Positions 20,410 to 32,822 of a stretch of 64,000 nucleotides of DNA are shown here, piece after piece. Made by a program: the position numbers and the translations under genes. Positions within the stretch are counted from its first letter, which is position 1, and every line of letters starts with the position of its first letter. The stretch is from Phytobacter diazotrophicus (lineage in GTDB: Bacteria > Pseudomonadota > Gammaproteobacteria > Enterobacterales > Enterobacteriaceae). The stretch covers positions 124,001 through 188,000 of the forward strand of contig SMDE01000006.1 in assembly GCA_004346725.1 (NCBI GenBank). The letters are read 5' to 3'. The notes below the pieces were generated by a model. The model did not search any database. It had not been told where the DNA came from and worked only from the letters and a program-made list of their open reading frames with translations.

Positions 20410-21492
20410 ATGAAAACCATTACGCTCTATGATGTCGCCCGCCTTGCCGGGGTCTCTTACCAAACCGTTTCGCGCGTTATCAATCAGGGCGAACATGTGT
20501 CTTCCCGGACGCGGGAGAAAGTGCTGGCGGCGATGGCGGAACTGCACTACATCCCCAATCGCGGGGCGCAGCAACTGGCGGGGAAACGGACCAAAACGCT
20601 GGGTCTACTGACTTCCGACCTGGCCCTGCATGCTCCCTCTCAAATTGCCTCGGCGGTAAAATCCCGCGCCACACAATCCGGCGTGAATGTGATCATTTCC
20701 ATGCCGGAAGTGCAGGACACCCGGGGATGTACTGCTGCGTTGCAGGATCTACTGGCCCAACGGGTCGATGGGTTGCTGATTAACGTTCCGCTGGATGATG
20801 AACAGGCAGAGGCCTTATCGGCACTGGCCGGCCCGGTGCCGGTCCTCTTCCTTGACGTCAGTGAAATGGCGGCCGTCAACAGTCTGATTTTTGATGCAGA
20901 CCAGGGGGCACGGCTTGGCGCTGCGCACTTGCTGGAGCAGGGGCATCAGCGTATTGCGTTGCTGGGGGGACCGCAGTCATCGGTCTCTGCAAGGGCAAGA
21001 ATGTCAGGATGGCTGGCGGCACTGGCGGAGTCGGGGCTATCGCCCTGTGGCTGTGAATACGGCGACTGGAGCGCGGCATCCGGCTATGAAAAAGGGCACC
21101 TGCTTCTGGCGGCAGATACGCCGCCGCAGGCTATCCTGGTCGCCAACGATCAGATGGCCCTTGGCGTGATACGTGTCTGCGCGGAGCGGGGCTTAACCGT
21201 ACCGGGCCAGATTTCAGTGGTTGGTTATGATGATACCGCCGACAGCGCCTGGTACTCACCGCCGCTCACGACCATCCGCCAGGCGTTCAAAATCGCGGGC
21301 GAGCGTAGCGTGGAATGGCTCCTTGCACGCCTCGCCGGTGACGATACCGGGATTGGCCAGACGCGGCTGCCGGTAACGCTGGTGGAGCGCGCCTCGACCT
21401 CACCGGTAACATCGATTAACGTCAGTGGCGAAACGCTGGCCAGACGACTGAATGAGCTGGCACAACTCGCTGCGCAACTCGATCGGCGTTAA
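20410..21492 (+). CDS. lacI: Lac repressor LacI
   Basis: 360 residues, the E. coli LacI length. The headpiece TLYDVARLAGVSYQTVSRVI keeps the recognition helix YQTVSR of LacI. The core follows E. coli LacI closely (YIPNRGAQQLAGK; LALHAPSQI; LFLDVS; VANDQMALG; SVVGYDDT), and a C-terminal Leu-rich tetramerisation heptad is present (LARRLNELAQLAAQL). ATG 20410 gives the E. coli-like start MKTITLYDV; 20401 is an in-frame alternative. It is followed in the same direction by the lac promoter and lacZ, as in E. coli. Confidence 0.93.
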   Translation: MKTITLYDVARLAGVSYQTVSRVINQGEHVSSRTREKVLAAMAELHYIPNRGAQQLAGKRTKTLGLLTSDLALHAPSQIASAVKSRATQSGVNVIISMPEVQDTRGCTAALQDLLAQRVDGLLINVPLDDEQAEALSALAGPVPVLFLDVSEMAAVNSLIFDADQGARLGAAHLLEQGHQRIALLGGPQSSVSARARMSGWLAALAESGLSPCGCEYGDWSAASGYEKGHLLLAADTPPQAILVANDQMALGVIRVCAERGLTVPGQISVVGYDDTADSAWYSPPLTTIRQAFKIAGERSVEWLLARLAGDDTGIGQTRLPVTLVERASTSPVTSINVSGETLARRLNELAQLAAQLDRR

Positions 21493-24672
<3,180 letters not shown>

Positions 24673-24734
24673 ACTTAGTCAGCCAGACGCAGCGGGAATC
24701 GTCCCGTTGCGCGGTTCACTTCGGAGGCTCACTC

Positions 24735-25088
24735 ATGAAGTATGTCGATGGGTTCGTGGTGGCGGTTCCGGCAGATAAGAAAGACGCTTATTTGCAACTC
24801 GCGGCCAGGGCCGCCCCGCTGTTTAAAGCGTTTGGCGCAACGCGTATTGTGGAGTGTTGGGCCGACGACGTTCCGGCTGGAAATTTCACCGATTTTCGTC
24901 GGGCGGTAAAAGCAGAAGATCATGAAGAGGTGGTTTTTAGCTGGATTGAATATCCCTCTAAAGAGGTGCGTGATGCCGCCAATCAAAAAATGATGGCCGA
25001 TCCCCGCATGCGTGAGCTGGGAGACCAAATGCCTTTCGATAGCAAGCGTATGATTTATGGCGGCTTTGTCCCATTGCTGGACGAATGA
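24735..25088 (+). CDS. ybaA: YbaA, DUF1428 family protein
   Basis: 117 residues, the E. coli YbaA length. It starts MKYVDGFVVAVPADKKDAY and contains RIVECWADDVP and VVFSWIEYPSKEVRDAANQK, a ferredoxin-like DUF1428 fold. The function is not established. GGAGG precedes ATG 24735. In E. coli it lies close to ffs; here the element, the GNAT, the small pair and lacIZ have come between. Confidence 0.94.
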   Translation: MKYVDGFVVAVPADKKDAYLQLAARAAPLFKAFGATRIVECWADDVPAGNFTDFRRAVKAEDHEEVVFSWIEYPSKEVRDAANQKMMADPRMRELGDQMPFDSKRMIYGGFVPLLDE

Positions 25089-25188
25089 GCCTCAGGACAC
25101 TTCTCTAACCATCCCCTCTGGCGTAATGCAGGGCTTGCGGTATGTTGGCTGAGGGCCGTCTGAGACCCTGTACTTTGCCAGCCCAGTG

Positions 25189-25281
25189 TCATGATGCTCT
25201 TTTCACGCTGCGGATGCGCACCACCGGACTGTATTTCAGCCAGTGGCGCACATCATGCAGCGGTGAGAATGGCTTTTTCAT
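25189..25281 (-). CDS. Candidate 30-residue basic small protein
   Basis: The frame encodes MKKPFSPLHDVRHWLKYSPV, then VRIRSVKRAS and a stop. It has a GGAG ribosome site 9 nt upstream. It is rich in Arg/Lys/His and lies between ybaA and ylaB. I do not recognise it. It is short enough to occur by chance, but the composition and ribosome site make it worth listing. Confidence 0.35.
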   Translation of the reverse strand: MKKPFSPLHDVRHWLKYSPVVRIRSVKRAS

Positions 25282-25323
25282 TGCGCTATCTCCACGAGTA
25301 AACCCGTTTCACAGGTCACAAAC

Positions 25324-26883
25324 TCAGGAAATATTCCGGTTGCTTTCTGCCCAGCACAGAAACGCATCTTTCGGCAGCGCTTTGCTGTATAGCCAGCCCT
25401 GGCCGTACTGCACGCCATGTTCGCTAAGCCATTTGAGCTGGCCTTCGGTCTCGATACCTTCGGCCACCATCGCCAGCTTTAGCGCTTTGGCCATTTCGAT
25501 GATATGGGTGGTCATGTTTTTGTATTCCAGCGCATCCACAAAGGATTTGTCGATTTTGATAATGTCGACATCCAGATTTTGCAGATAACTGAGGCTGGAG
25601 TAACCCGTACCAAAATCGTCAATATAGATGGCATGTCCGGCCGCACGTAATGCTGTGATGGTGGGCATGCAGGTTGTGGGATCGGCAAAACCATGTTCGG
25701 TCACTTCCAGCGCGATTTGTGACGGCGAAATTTGCCAGTCATTAACCCGTTGCTGTAACTGTGCCGGAAGCGTCAGGGTTAAGAGATCGGAGGGCTCAAG
25801 GTTAATGGAGACATGCAGATCCGGGTTCTTCTGTAGCCAGGGTCCCATGTCCTCAAACACTTTTTCGATAATCACTTTTGTCAGTTGCGGCATCAGCCCC
25901 GTTTGCTCAGCCAGCGGAATAAAGGTGTCCGGCGCGAGGTAACTGCCATCCGACTGTCGCCAGCGGGCCAGCGCTTCCGCACCGACAATCTTCCCGTCTG
26001 CCAGCGTCACAATTGGCTGGTAGAACATCTCAATTTCCCGTGCGCGAATGGCATCCTGCATACGGTGTTGCGGTGATTGCAGGCGACGCAGCATGCGCAA
26101 TAAAAAGAAGGCCAGCACCAGGCTCAGCAGCAGGCCAACAGGCACCCAAATTACCAATAACCGATGCCAGCTCTCCTTAAGCGGCGTCAGCGATGCCCAA
26201 GTGATGATGGTCACCCCCAGTTCGGGCACCTGTAACGTATTCCACGCTTCGCCGCCGATAAGCCTTTGAGTAGGGGTAGTGAGGTCAATCTGCTTTAGCA
26301 TCTCCGGATCCAGCGTACGGTTGCTGGCAATCACCCGTCCGCTGTTCGTCCCGACCAGCGCAATATTGATAGGCCACGGGCCATACGAGAGCACATCAAT
26401 AAAAGAGAGTGGATCGGTAATAACAATATAGCGACGAGTGCCAAGGCCGACCATTGCACGTGTCAGGCCCAAATCGTTATGGCTGGTCAGCCAGGCGCGA
26501 AAACCATCTTTAGTTACCCTTTGCGGCGCAGGAAAGGGAGCGCTGCTGCTGTTTCTCTCCAGTGAAGAACAAAGCGGGATCGTTCCTTCGAGGTAAATGA
26601 CCTCCTGGACATAACGGAATGTATAAGAGATACGTCGCATGGCCAGCAGGTGATCCTGACTACACGAAATACCGTCGTAAGTTTCCAGTTGACGCAAGGC
26701 CGTTTTCCCCTGGCTCACCACGCGGTCAGCACGCATTTTTACTAATGCGGAGAAAGTATTGAGTTCGTTCATAAACGACTCTTCAGCCTGGCGATGCGCC
26801 AGCCAGACGCTTAAAGCCACCGGCAAGAGAACGGCGAACAGCAGTACGCCTGTAATAAGGCTAACTAATCGTCGGTTTGTCAT
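25324..26883 (-). CDS. ylaB: Cyclic-di-GMP phosphodiesterase PdeB (YlaB)
   Basis: 519 residues. It has an N-terminal membrane segment (LVSLITGVLLFAVLLPVALS), a periplasmic CSS sensor domain with the paired Cys motifs (GISCSQ; IPLCSSL), a second membrane segment (LLVIWVPVGLLLSLVLAFFL) and a cytoplasmic EAL domain. EAL catalytic elements are intact: EALARW, SINLEPSD, EVTEHG, DDFGTGYSS and KIDKSFVD, EGIETE. It degrades c-di-GMP, with activity set by the redox state of the CSS cysteines. ATG 26883 was chosen because MTNRRLV aligns with the E. coli start; 26916 is a longer option. Confidence 0.94.
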   Translation of the reverse strand: MTNRRLVSLITGVLLFAVLLPVALSVWLAHRQAEESFMNELNTFSALVKMRADRVVSQGKTALRQLETYDGISCSQDHLLAMRRISYTFRYVQEVIYLEGTIPLCSSLERNSSSAPFPAPQRVTKDGFRAWLTSHNDLGLTRAMVGLGTRRYIVITDPLSFIDVLSYGPWPINIALVGTNSGRVIASNRTLDPEMLKQIDLTTPTQRLIGGEAWNTLQVPELGVTIITWASLTPLKESWHRLLVIWVPVGLLLSLVLAFFLLRMLRRLQSPQHRMQDAIRAREIEMFYQPIVTLADGKIVGAEALARWRQSDGSYLAPDTFIPLAEQTGLMPQLTKVIIEKVFEDMGPWLQKNPDLHVSINLEPSDLLTLTLPAQLQQRVNDWQISPSQIALEVTEHGFADPTTCMPTITALRAAGHAIYIDDFGTGYSSLSYLQNLDVDIIKIDKSFVDALEYKNMTTHIIEMAKALKLAMVAEGIETEGQLKWLSEHGVQYGQGWLYSKALPKDAFLCWAESNRNIS

Positions 26884-26982
26884 GACCAAAAATCCCTGTT
26901 TGATACTGAGAAACAAGCGTATTTGAGACCAGCAAGTGTTATAACACGCGTCAATGAGTGATTTCTTTCAGGAATTGCAGGG

Positions 26983-27699
26983 ATGAAGAAAAAAGAATTT
27001 GTGACGCAGGATCTCTTAAGTAAAATTTATCAAAATAACGACGCCGGCCCACGCAAACTCCCCCCTGAAAGGCAGCTAGCCGAAGAGTATGGCGTCTCCC
27101 GTTTTACCATCCGCCAGGCGGTCGAAAAGCTGGCAAGTATTGGCGTCGTGCGGATCGTACAAGGTTCCGGGATCTGGATTAACGAGCAGGCGCGCAACAA
27201 CCCGCTGGTCTATAACTCCATCACTGAAAAGCGTTTCGATCAGATCCGTTTTCGGCTGATTAGCCTGCACAAGAAACGTCCCGATCGCGATGAACAGCAG
27301 ATCTTTGGGCTGACGGATGACAGCTTTATCTGGCAATTTTGTCGGCTGCGCTTTGTGGATGAAGAGGCCGTACAAATTGAAATCTCCCGTATGCCTGCTG
27401 CTGATTTTGCCGATCTGAATCAACAGATCATTGAGAGCTCATTGCAACAGTATGTCTTAGGCAAGGGGTATCAAATCTCACATATGCTGACGACCTACCG
27501 GGCGGTTAATGTGAGTCGTGAACAGGCGGCGCTGCTGGGTTGCAAGAAAGGCAGCCCGGCGATGCATATCAGTAATCGCGGGATCCTGGACGGCGGCAGG
27601 GTGTATGAAATTAGCGATATTATCGACATCAACTACACCTGCACCTATGTGATCCCGCATAACCGGGCGAACCTTGCCTTCCGTAAAGGCGACACCTGA
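26983..27699 (+). CDS. GntR-family regulator, HutC/UTRA type
   Basis: 238 residues. The winged helix (LPPERQLAEEYGVSRFTIRQ, then AVEKLASIGVVRIVQGSGIWI) is followed by a UTRA ligand domain (SLLQYVLGKG-type region, ALLGCKKGSPAMHISNRGIL). It starts 13 bp after a CAGG-rich leader. It ends 1 bp from the convergent dehydratase gene, and the PTS gene lies beyond. It most likely controls that divergent pair in response to a sugar phosphate. Confidence 0.9.
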   Translation: MKKKEFVTQDLLSKIYQNNDAGPRKLPPERQLAEEYGVSRFTIRQAVEKLASIGVVRIVQGSGIWINEQARNNPLVYNSITEKRFDQIRFRLISLHKKRPDRDEQQIFGLTDDSFIWQFCRLRFVDEEAVQIEISRMPAADFADLNQQIIESSLQQYVLGKGYQISHMLTTYRAVNVSREQAALLGCKKGSPAMHISNRGILDGGRVYEISDIIDINYTCTYVIPHNRANLAFRKGDT

Positions 27700-27700
27700 T

Positions 27701-28900
27701 TTAGGGGGTGTGGATTGCGCCATCCGGCAGGCGACTTTGCGTCCATTCATGCGGGCGGTACACCACCGGGTAACGCAGACCTTCCTCTTCATTAAAGGTC
27801 ACGCCAATACCCGGCGTTTGCGGCGCATAGACAAAACCGTCTTTCACCACCGGAGCGCCGGGGAAGACGTTGTCGGTTTGTACGGAGCGTGGAATGTACT
27901 CCTGTATGGCCGCGTTATGCAGATGAATATTGAGGTGCGTATTCACCGCGACGCCAATGGGTGACATATCGCCCGGACCATGCCAGGCGAGGCGTACGCC
28001 AAAGGCCTGACACAGTATGGCCAGTTTTAACGCCGGGGTGATGCCGCCGATTTGCGAAATATGGCAGCGAATAAAATCTATACGCCGGTTCACTATCACA
28101 TCGTGCCACTCGGCCGGATTATTAAAGAGCTCCCCCATCGCCAGCGGCACACAGCTATGCTGGCGTACCTGTTCAAGCCAGGCGCTCTGCTGCGGCGGTA
28201 AAATATCTTCAATGAAATAGGGCTGATACGGCTCAAGCTGCTTTGCCAGTTGTATCGCCTGCTGGGGGAAAAGACGTTCGTGCACATCATGCAGAATGTG
28301 CAGGCTAAAACCGTATTTTTCCCGCAGCGCCCTGAACATGGCGACGGTGTTGTCCATGTATTCTTGCTGATCGAACCAGGCGCCGGGCGTTGGGTTTTCC
28401 GGCGTATGTAACTGCGCTGGCGTGCCGCCGTAGAAACCCAACTGGCAGCGAATATGGCGATAACCCTGTTCGCGCAGGCGGTCTACGCTGGCAAAGAGTT
28501 CCTCCAGTGTTTCACCGCTGGCATGGCTGTAAGCGGCGATGGCATCCCGGGATTGCCCGCCAAGCAGTTGATAAAGCGGCATACCGGCTAGCTGGCCTTT
28601 GATATCCCATAGCGCCATATCGACGCCGGAAATCGCGTTATTCATCACCGGACCGTTTCGCCAGTAGGCATTGACGTTCATCATTTGCCAGAGGTCTTCA
28701 ATGTGGTTGGCGTCACGGCCGATCAGAAGAGGCTTTAGATACTCATCGACCATGGTTTTGACCGCCAGCGGACGTTGCTGAAAGGTGGCGCAGCCGTGGC
28801 CTGTGATGCCTTTATCGGTCATTACCCGCACGGTAATCAGATTATGTCTGTCGGGGCGAGTGATAAAACATTCGATATTGTTAATTACGGTTGGCGTCAC
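27701..28900 (-). CDS. Enolase-superfamily dehydratase, mannonate dehydratase/RspA type
   Basis: 399 residues, the usual ManD-family length. The N-terminal capping domain leads into a TIM barrel with metal ligands Asp in ILHDVHERL, Glu in FIEDILPP and Glu in AMGELFNNP, and the catalytic His in [11 protein letters not shown]. The family includes D-mannonate and D-gluconate dehydratases and the starvation-sensing RspA; many members have low activity, so the substrate is not fixed by sequence. It is divergent from the PTS EIIBC gene, suggesting use of the imported sugar or its acid derivative. Confidence 0.9.
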   Translation of the reverse strand: MTPTVINNIECFITRPDRHNLITVRVMTDKGITGHGCATFQQRPLAVKTMVDEYLKPLLIGRDANHIEDLWQMMNVNAYWRNGPVMNNAISGVDMALWDIKGQLAGMPLYQLLGGQSRDAIAAYSHASGETLEELFASVDRLREQGYRHIRCQLGFYGGTPAQLHTPENPTPGAWFDQQEYMDNTVAMFRALREKYGFSLHILHDVHERLFPQQAIQLAKQLEPYQPYFIEDILPPQQSAWLEQVRQHSCVPLAMGELFNNPAEWHDVIVNRRIDFIRCHISQIGGITPALKLAILCQAFGVRLAWHGPGDMSPIGVAVNTHLNIHLHNAAIQEYIPRSVQTDNVFPGAPVVKDGFVYAPQTPGIGVTFNEEEGLRYPVVYRPHEWTQSRLPDGAIHTP

Positions 28901-29177
28901 TGGGAAACTCCTTTACAACGACGTGATATGCCGGAATGGGTATTATCATCTCCTTAATTTTGCGCTGAGGTAAACCGTTTTTTTGATAAATTTTTTGGTC
29001 AGTTATTCCTTTTAAATTTAATTAAAAACCATACCAATTTTGATTTTTATGTCTTTTTAAGTGTTGTGTAGTGGCAATTTGTGATGCTCATCATGTTTTA
29101 TTGGTTTGTTTAGTTTTCTCTCTTTCTCTACCCTTGGATACAGATATTAAAACGACAATATTCCTGCAGGAGCATTT
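28901..29177. promoter_or_regulatory. Divergent control region of the dehydratase and PTS genes
   Basis: 277 bp without a gene. A CRP-like site TGTGA-N6-TCATG lies at 29080-29095. An AT-rich stretch around 28980-29040 includes AAACCATACCAATTTT, a possible GntR half-site. A GCAGGAG ribosome site precedes the PTS gene. Confidence 0.5.
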
Positions 29178-30545
29178 ATGGGGACGCAAGAAGCCATCAA
29201 CAATATTATCCGTCTGGTCGGTGGGCAGGATAATATCAACAATGTCTGGCACTGCATGACACGCTTACGCTTTGATCTGGTTGATGATAATAAAGTTGAT
29301 CAAGGCGCCATCAAGGCATTGCCGGGGGTTCTGGGCGCACAACTGCAAAGCGACCAGTTCCAGATTGTTATCGGGCCGAAGGTCAATAGCTGGTATGAGC
29401 AAATGCTGACGGTGCTGGGAAAAGCCCCGCAAGGCGAGACGCATATCAAAGGGCGTAAAAGCCTGGTCTCGATGTTTATGGATACGGTATCCGGCGTTTT
29501 TGGCCCTATCGTGCCTGCGATTGCCGGTGCGGGGATGATTAAAGGCCTGCTGGCCGGGCTGATAGCCCTGAAAGTGGTGTCGGCGAAAAGCGACACCGTG
29601 GTGGTGATTGATTTGATTGCCAGCGGTGTCTTTTATTTCCTGCCGTTTTTCCTGGCGGTCTCGGCGGCAAAAATTTTCAAGACCAATGAGTACCTGGCAG
29701 CGGCAGTCGCAGCCTGTCTGATGTATCCGTCGCTGATCGATGCCGCAAAAGCCCTGGCGGCGCATCAGGAAGGGGCGGTGAGTGCCTTCTGGCTACTCAA
29801 CGCGCTACCGATTTCAGTGTTTAACTACGCCTCAAGCGTCATTCCGGTCATTTTCTCTATTCTGGCACTGAGCTATATCCACCGCTGGGTGGACAGGATA
29901 ATGCCGGACGTATTAAAAACGGTCTTCACGCCTACGCTGACTTTGTTCCTGGGGGCGCTGGCGGCGCTGGTGATTATCGGGCCGATTGGGATCTGGTTGG
30001 GGAAAGCGCTGGCTTTCTTTATTCAGGGACTTTTCGGTATTTCAGCCAGTTTTGCCGGGCTGGTCGTGGGGGCCATTCGCCCGGTAGCCATTCTCACCGG
30101 CATGCATCACGCCATGACGCCCATCGCCTTGCAAAATTTTAGTGAGCATGGCTATGACATGCTGATGCCGATGATGTTTATGGCGAATATGGCGATTGCC
30201 GGTTCGACGTTCGCCATCTGGCGGATAAGTAAAAACCGTCAGGAGAGAACGGTGACCCTGTCGGCGGCGATCTCCGCGCTGTTGGGGATTACGGAACCCG
30301 CACTCTTTGGTGTCCTGACGCGTTACAAAAAGGCGTTTATTGCCGCCACGGTGGCCAGTTCCCTGGCCTCTGCGTTTATCGCTTTCTTTGGCGTGCGGTT
30401 GTATGGCTATATTTTATCGAGCATTTTTAGCCTGCCGGCGTATATCGGCCCATACTTCGTCTTTGCGCTCTCCGGGGTGGCGATGGCGCTGGTGCTCTCC
30501 TTCCTGCTGACCACTGTACTGGTCGGCAAAGACGCGGTGGAATAA
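29178..30545 (+). CDS. PTS EIIBC component, glucose/beta-glucoside superfamily
   Basis: 455 residues. The N-terminal EIIB domain has the phospho-acceptor Cys26 in VWHCMTRLRF. A linker then leads to an EIIC domain with about ten membrane segments and the GITEPALFG signature. No EIIA domain is fused, so phosphate must come from a separate EIIA such as Crr. The closest families I recall are the BglF/TreB/MurP type transporters. Substrate unknown. Expression probably depends on CRP and the GntR regulator. Confidence 0.9.
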   Translation: MGTQEAINNIIRLVGGQDNINNVWHCMTRLRFDLVDDNKVDQGAIKALPGVLGAQLQSDQFQIVIGPKVNSWYEQMLTVLGKAPQGETHIKGRKSLVSMFMDTVSGVFGPIVPAIAGAGMIKGLLAGLIALKVVSAKSDTVVVIDLIASGVFYFLPFFLAVSAAKIFKTNEYLAAAVAACLMYPSLIDAAKALAAHQEGAVSAFWLLNALPISVFNYASSVIPVIFSILALSYIHRWVDRIMPDVLKTVFTPTLTLFLGALAALVIIGPIGIWLGKALAFFIQGLFGISASFAGLVVGAIRPVAILTGMHHAMTPIALQNFSEHGYDMLMPMMFMANMAIAGSTFAIWRISKNRQERTVTLSAAISALLGITEPALFGVLTRYKKAFIAATVASSLASAFIAFFGVRLYGYILSSIFSLPAYIGPYFVFALSGVAMALVLSFLLTTVLVGKDAVE

Positions 30546-30546
30546 C

Positions 30547-31206
30547 TTACCGTCGGTGCGCCAGACGGCGCACCAGGCGATCGCCTGCCATCTGCACCCC
30601 CTGTACCATTGCCAGTAAAATCACCACGGTACCCACCATCACCTGATCGTTAAAGCGCTGATAGCCATAACGAATAGCGAGATCGCCCAGCCCACCGCCG
30701 CCAATAACGCCCGCCATAGATGAGAAGCCAATCAGCATCACAACGGTGAGCGTAATGCCCGCGAGCAGCGTTGGCAGCGCTTCAGGCAACAGGGCTTTCG
30801 CAATCACATGCCAGACGTTACCCCCCATCGACAAAATGGCTTCGATGCGTCCGTAATCCACCTCATCCAGCGCGCTTTCCGTAAGCCGTGCAAAGAAGGG
30901 AAACGCGCCAATGGTGATAGGCACTATCGCGGCTGTGCTACCAAGAGTGGTACCGATCAGCAGACGCGTGAAGGGGATAAGCGCTATCAACAACACGATA
31001 AATGGCAACGAACGCCCGAAATTGACGACGGCCCCCAGCAGCGCATTGACACGTGGTAAGGGGAACAGGCCATCACGGCGCGAAAGAAACAGAATAACGC
31101 CCAGCGGCAGGCCGATCAGCACGGTAAACAGCGACGCCAAAGCAACCATGTATAACGTCTCCAGCGTGCCGTTGAGCAGCAGCGGCCAGAGGTCTTCCCA
31201 ACTCAT
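30547..31206 (-). CDS. Methionine-type ABC transporter permease (MetI-like)
   Basis: 219 residues with five membrane segments and the EAA-type loop ([13 protein letters not shown]), typical of MetI. It is the last gene of a four-gene leftward operon and overlaps the ATPase gene by ATGA when started at 31206; 31218 is a longer in-frame option. It forms the membrane channel of an importer for methionine or a related compound. Confidence 0.9.
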   Translation of the reverse strand: MSWEDLWPLLLNGTLETLYMVALASLFTVLIGLPLGVILFLSRRDGLFPLPRVNALLGAVVNFGRSLPFIVLLIALIPFTRLLIGTTLGSTAAIVPITIGAFPFFARLTESALDEVDYGRIEAILSMGGNVWHVIAKALLPEALPTLLAGITLTVVMLIGFSSMAGVIGGGGLGDLAIRYGYQRFNDQVMVGTVVILLAMVQGVQMAGDRLVRRLAHRR

Positions 31207-31994
31207 GCTACCCCGCATAAAGGCCTCCCGTTAAAACCGTGGCGGGCAAGGAAATCCTGCTCAGCCTGTGGATCGTGCAATAGCGCATGGCGCAGTTTGG
31301 ACCAGGGCGCAACCAGCAGATCGGCGATTTTGCCGCTCTCCCGTACTTCGCCGTTTTCCAGCAATGCCACGTGATCGCACAGAGTTTTTACGACATCCAG
31401 TTCGTGGGTGATCAGCACGATGGTCAAATTCAGCTTCTGGTTGATGTCTGCCAGCAGCGCCAGGACAGACGCGGTGGTTTCCGGATCCAGCGCGCTGGTG
31501 GCTTCATCGCACAACAGCACATCCGGCCTTGCCGCCAGCGCCCGGGCGATACCGACACGCTGCTTTTGCCCACCGGAAAGTTGCGAAGGAAAAGCATCGG
31601 CTTTATCGCTCAGGCCCACCAGATGCAGTAGCTCCTCCACACGTGCATGGCGCAGCGGTTTCGGCACGCCGGCGATTTCCAGCGGAACGGCGACGTTATC
31701 CGCCACCGTACGCGCGTGCAGCAAATTGAAATGCTGGAAAATCATCCCGGTGCGCAGCCGATGCTCGCGCAAACCGGCTTTATCCAACTGCGTAATGTCG
31801 CTGCCGTTGATGATGATGCGGCCCGAAGTGGGCCGCTCCAGCAGATTCAGGCAACGGATTAAGGTGCTTTTCCCCGCGCCGCTGCGGCCCAGGATGCCAT
31901 AAATAGCCCCTTTGGGGACATGCAGCGACACGTTGTTCAGCGCCGGTCGGCCTGTTCCGGCATAGGTTTTACTCAGCCCTTCAATATCAATCAT
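31203..31994 (-). CDS. Methionine-type ABC transporter ATPase (MetN-like)
   Basis: 263 residues. Walker [10 protein letters not shown], signature [15 protein letters not shown], Walker [13 protein letters not shown] and the switch His are intact. The MetN C-terminal regulatory ferredoxin-like domain is missing: E. coli MetN has about 343 residues. Feedback inhibition by internal methionine is therefore not expected. It overlaps its neighbours on both sides by ATGA. Salmonella SfbB is a related protein in my memory. Confidence 0.9.
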   Translation of the reverse strand: MIDIEGLSKTYAGTGRPALNNVSLHVPKGAIYGILGRSGAGKSTLIRCLNLLERPTSGRIIINGSDITQLDKAGLREHRLRTGMIFQHFNLLHARTVADNVAVPLEIAGVPKPLRHARVEELLHLVGLSDKADAFPSQLSGGQKQRVGIARALAARPDVLLCDEATSALDPETTASVLALLADINQKLNLTIVLITHELDVVKTLCDHVALLENGEVRESGKIADLLVAPWSKLRHALLHDPQAEQDFLARHGFNGRPLCGVA

Positions 31995-32797
31995 GACTGC
32001 GGGGCAACCGGGATCACCGAGCCGTTGTAGGTTTTACGAATGAACTCTGCCACTTGAGGAGAGGTGAGATCTTTGGCCAGTTCTTTGATGCGTGGGTCGT
32101 TTGCCAGCGACGGGTTGGTTACCAGAATATTGGCGTACGGGTTATGCTCCGCACTCTCCAGTCCCAGCGCATCTTTGGCGGGCGATAAACCTGCTTCCAG
32201 CGCGTAGTTGCCGTTGATCACCGCCAGGGCGACATCATCCAGCGAGCGCGGGATCTGTGGGGATTCCACTTCGAGGATCTTTAAGTGTTTCGGGTTCTCA
32301 ACGATATCTTTTGGTGTGGCCAGCGTGCTTGCCGGATCGGTAAATTTCGCATCCAGTTTGATTAACCCCTGGCTTTGCAGCAGGAACAGTGCACGGCTCA
32401 GGTTAGTGACATTGTTCGGGACCGCGACGGTGGCGCCATCCGGTACCGATTTAAAATCTTTGTATTTGTGCGAATAGATGCCCAGTGGTTCGATATGTAC
32501 CGTGGCGGCGACGGCAAAGGTTTTACCCAGCGCTTTTTCCTGGCTTTTCAGGTAAGGCACATGCTGGAAATAGTTGGCATCCACATCACCACTCGCCAGC
32601 AATTCATTGGCATTTGCGCCACTGGTCAGCTCAACGATTTTGATATCCAGTTTCGGATCCAGTTTTTTGACATAGTTCAGGATCTCCGCGTGTGGAACCG
32701 GGTCCGCTGCGATACGCAGTGCTTCTGCCTGTGCAGTACCCCATGCCAGAGAAAGAGACAACGCTACCCCTGCCAGTTTAAAAGCGGCATATTTCAT
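31991..32797 (-). CDS. NlpA/MetQ-family substrate-binding protein
   Basis: 268 residues. The signal peptide ([19 protein letters not shown]) ends without a lipobox Cys, so it is predicted to be free in the periplasm, unlike lipoprotein MetQ. The family text is clear: [58 protein letters not shown]. It binds the ligand for the adjacent permease and ATPase. It lies 25 bp after the oxygenase gene. Confidence 0.92.
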   Translation of the reverse strand: MKYAAFKLAGVALSLSLAWGTAQAEALRIAADPVPHAEILNYVKKLDPKLDIKIVELTSGANANELLASGDVDANYFQHVPYLKSQEKALGKTFAVAATVHIEPLGIYSHKYKDFKSVPDGATVAVPNNVTNLSRALFLLQSQGLIKLDAKFTDPASTLATPKDIVENPKHLKILEVESPQIPRSLDDVALAVINGNYALEAGLSPAKDALGLESAEHNPYANILVTNPSLANDPRIKELAKDLTSPQVAEFIRKTYNGSVIPVAPQS

Positions 32798-32822
32798 GGT
32801 GTTTTTCCTGTGTTGTTATGGT

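Noticed and set aside
20196-20420. Minus-strand 74-codon frame with a Cys-rich segment (CRCKKC)
   Set aside because: It overlaps the lacI start and leader, has no ribosome site, and the Cys pattern is not a complete zinc ribbon.
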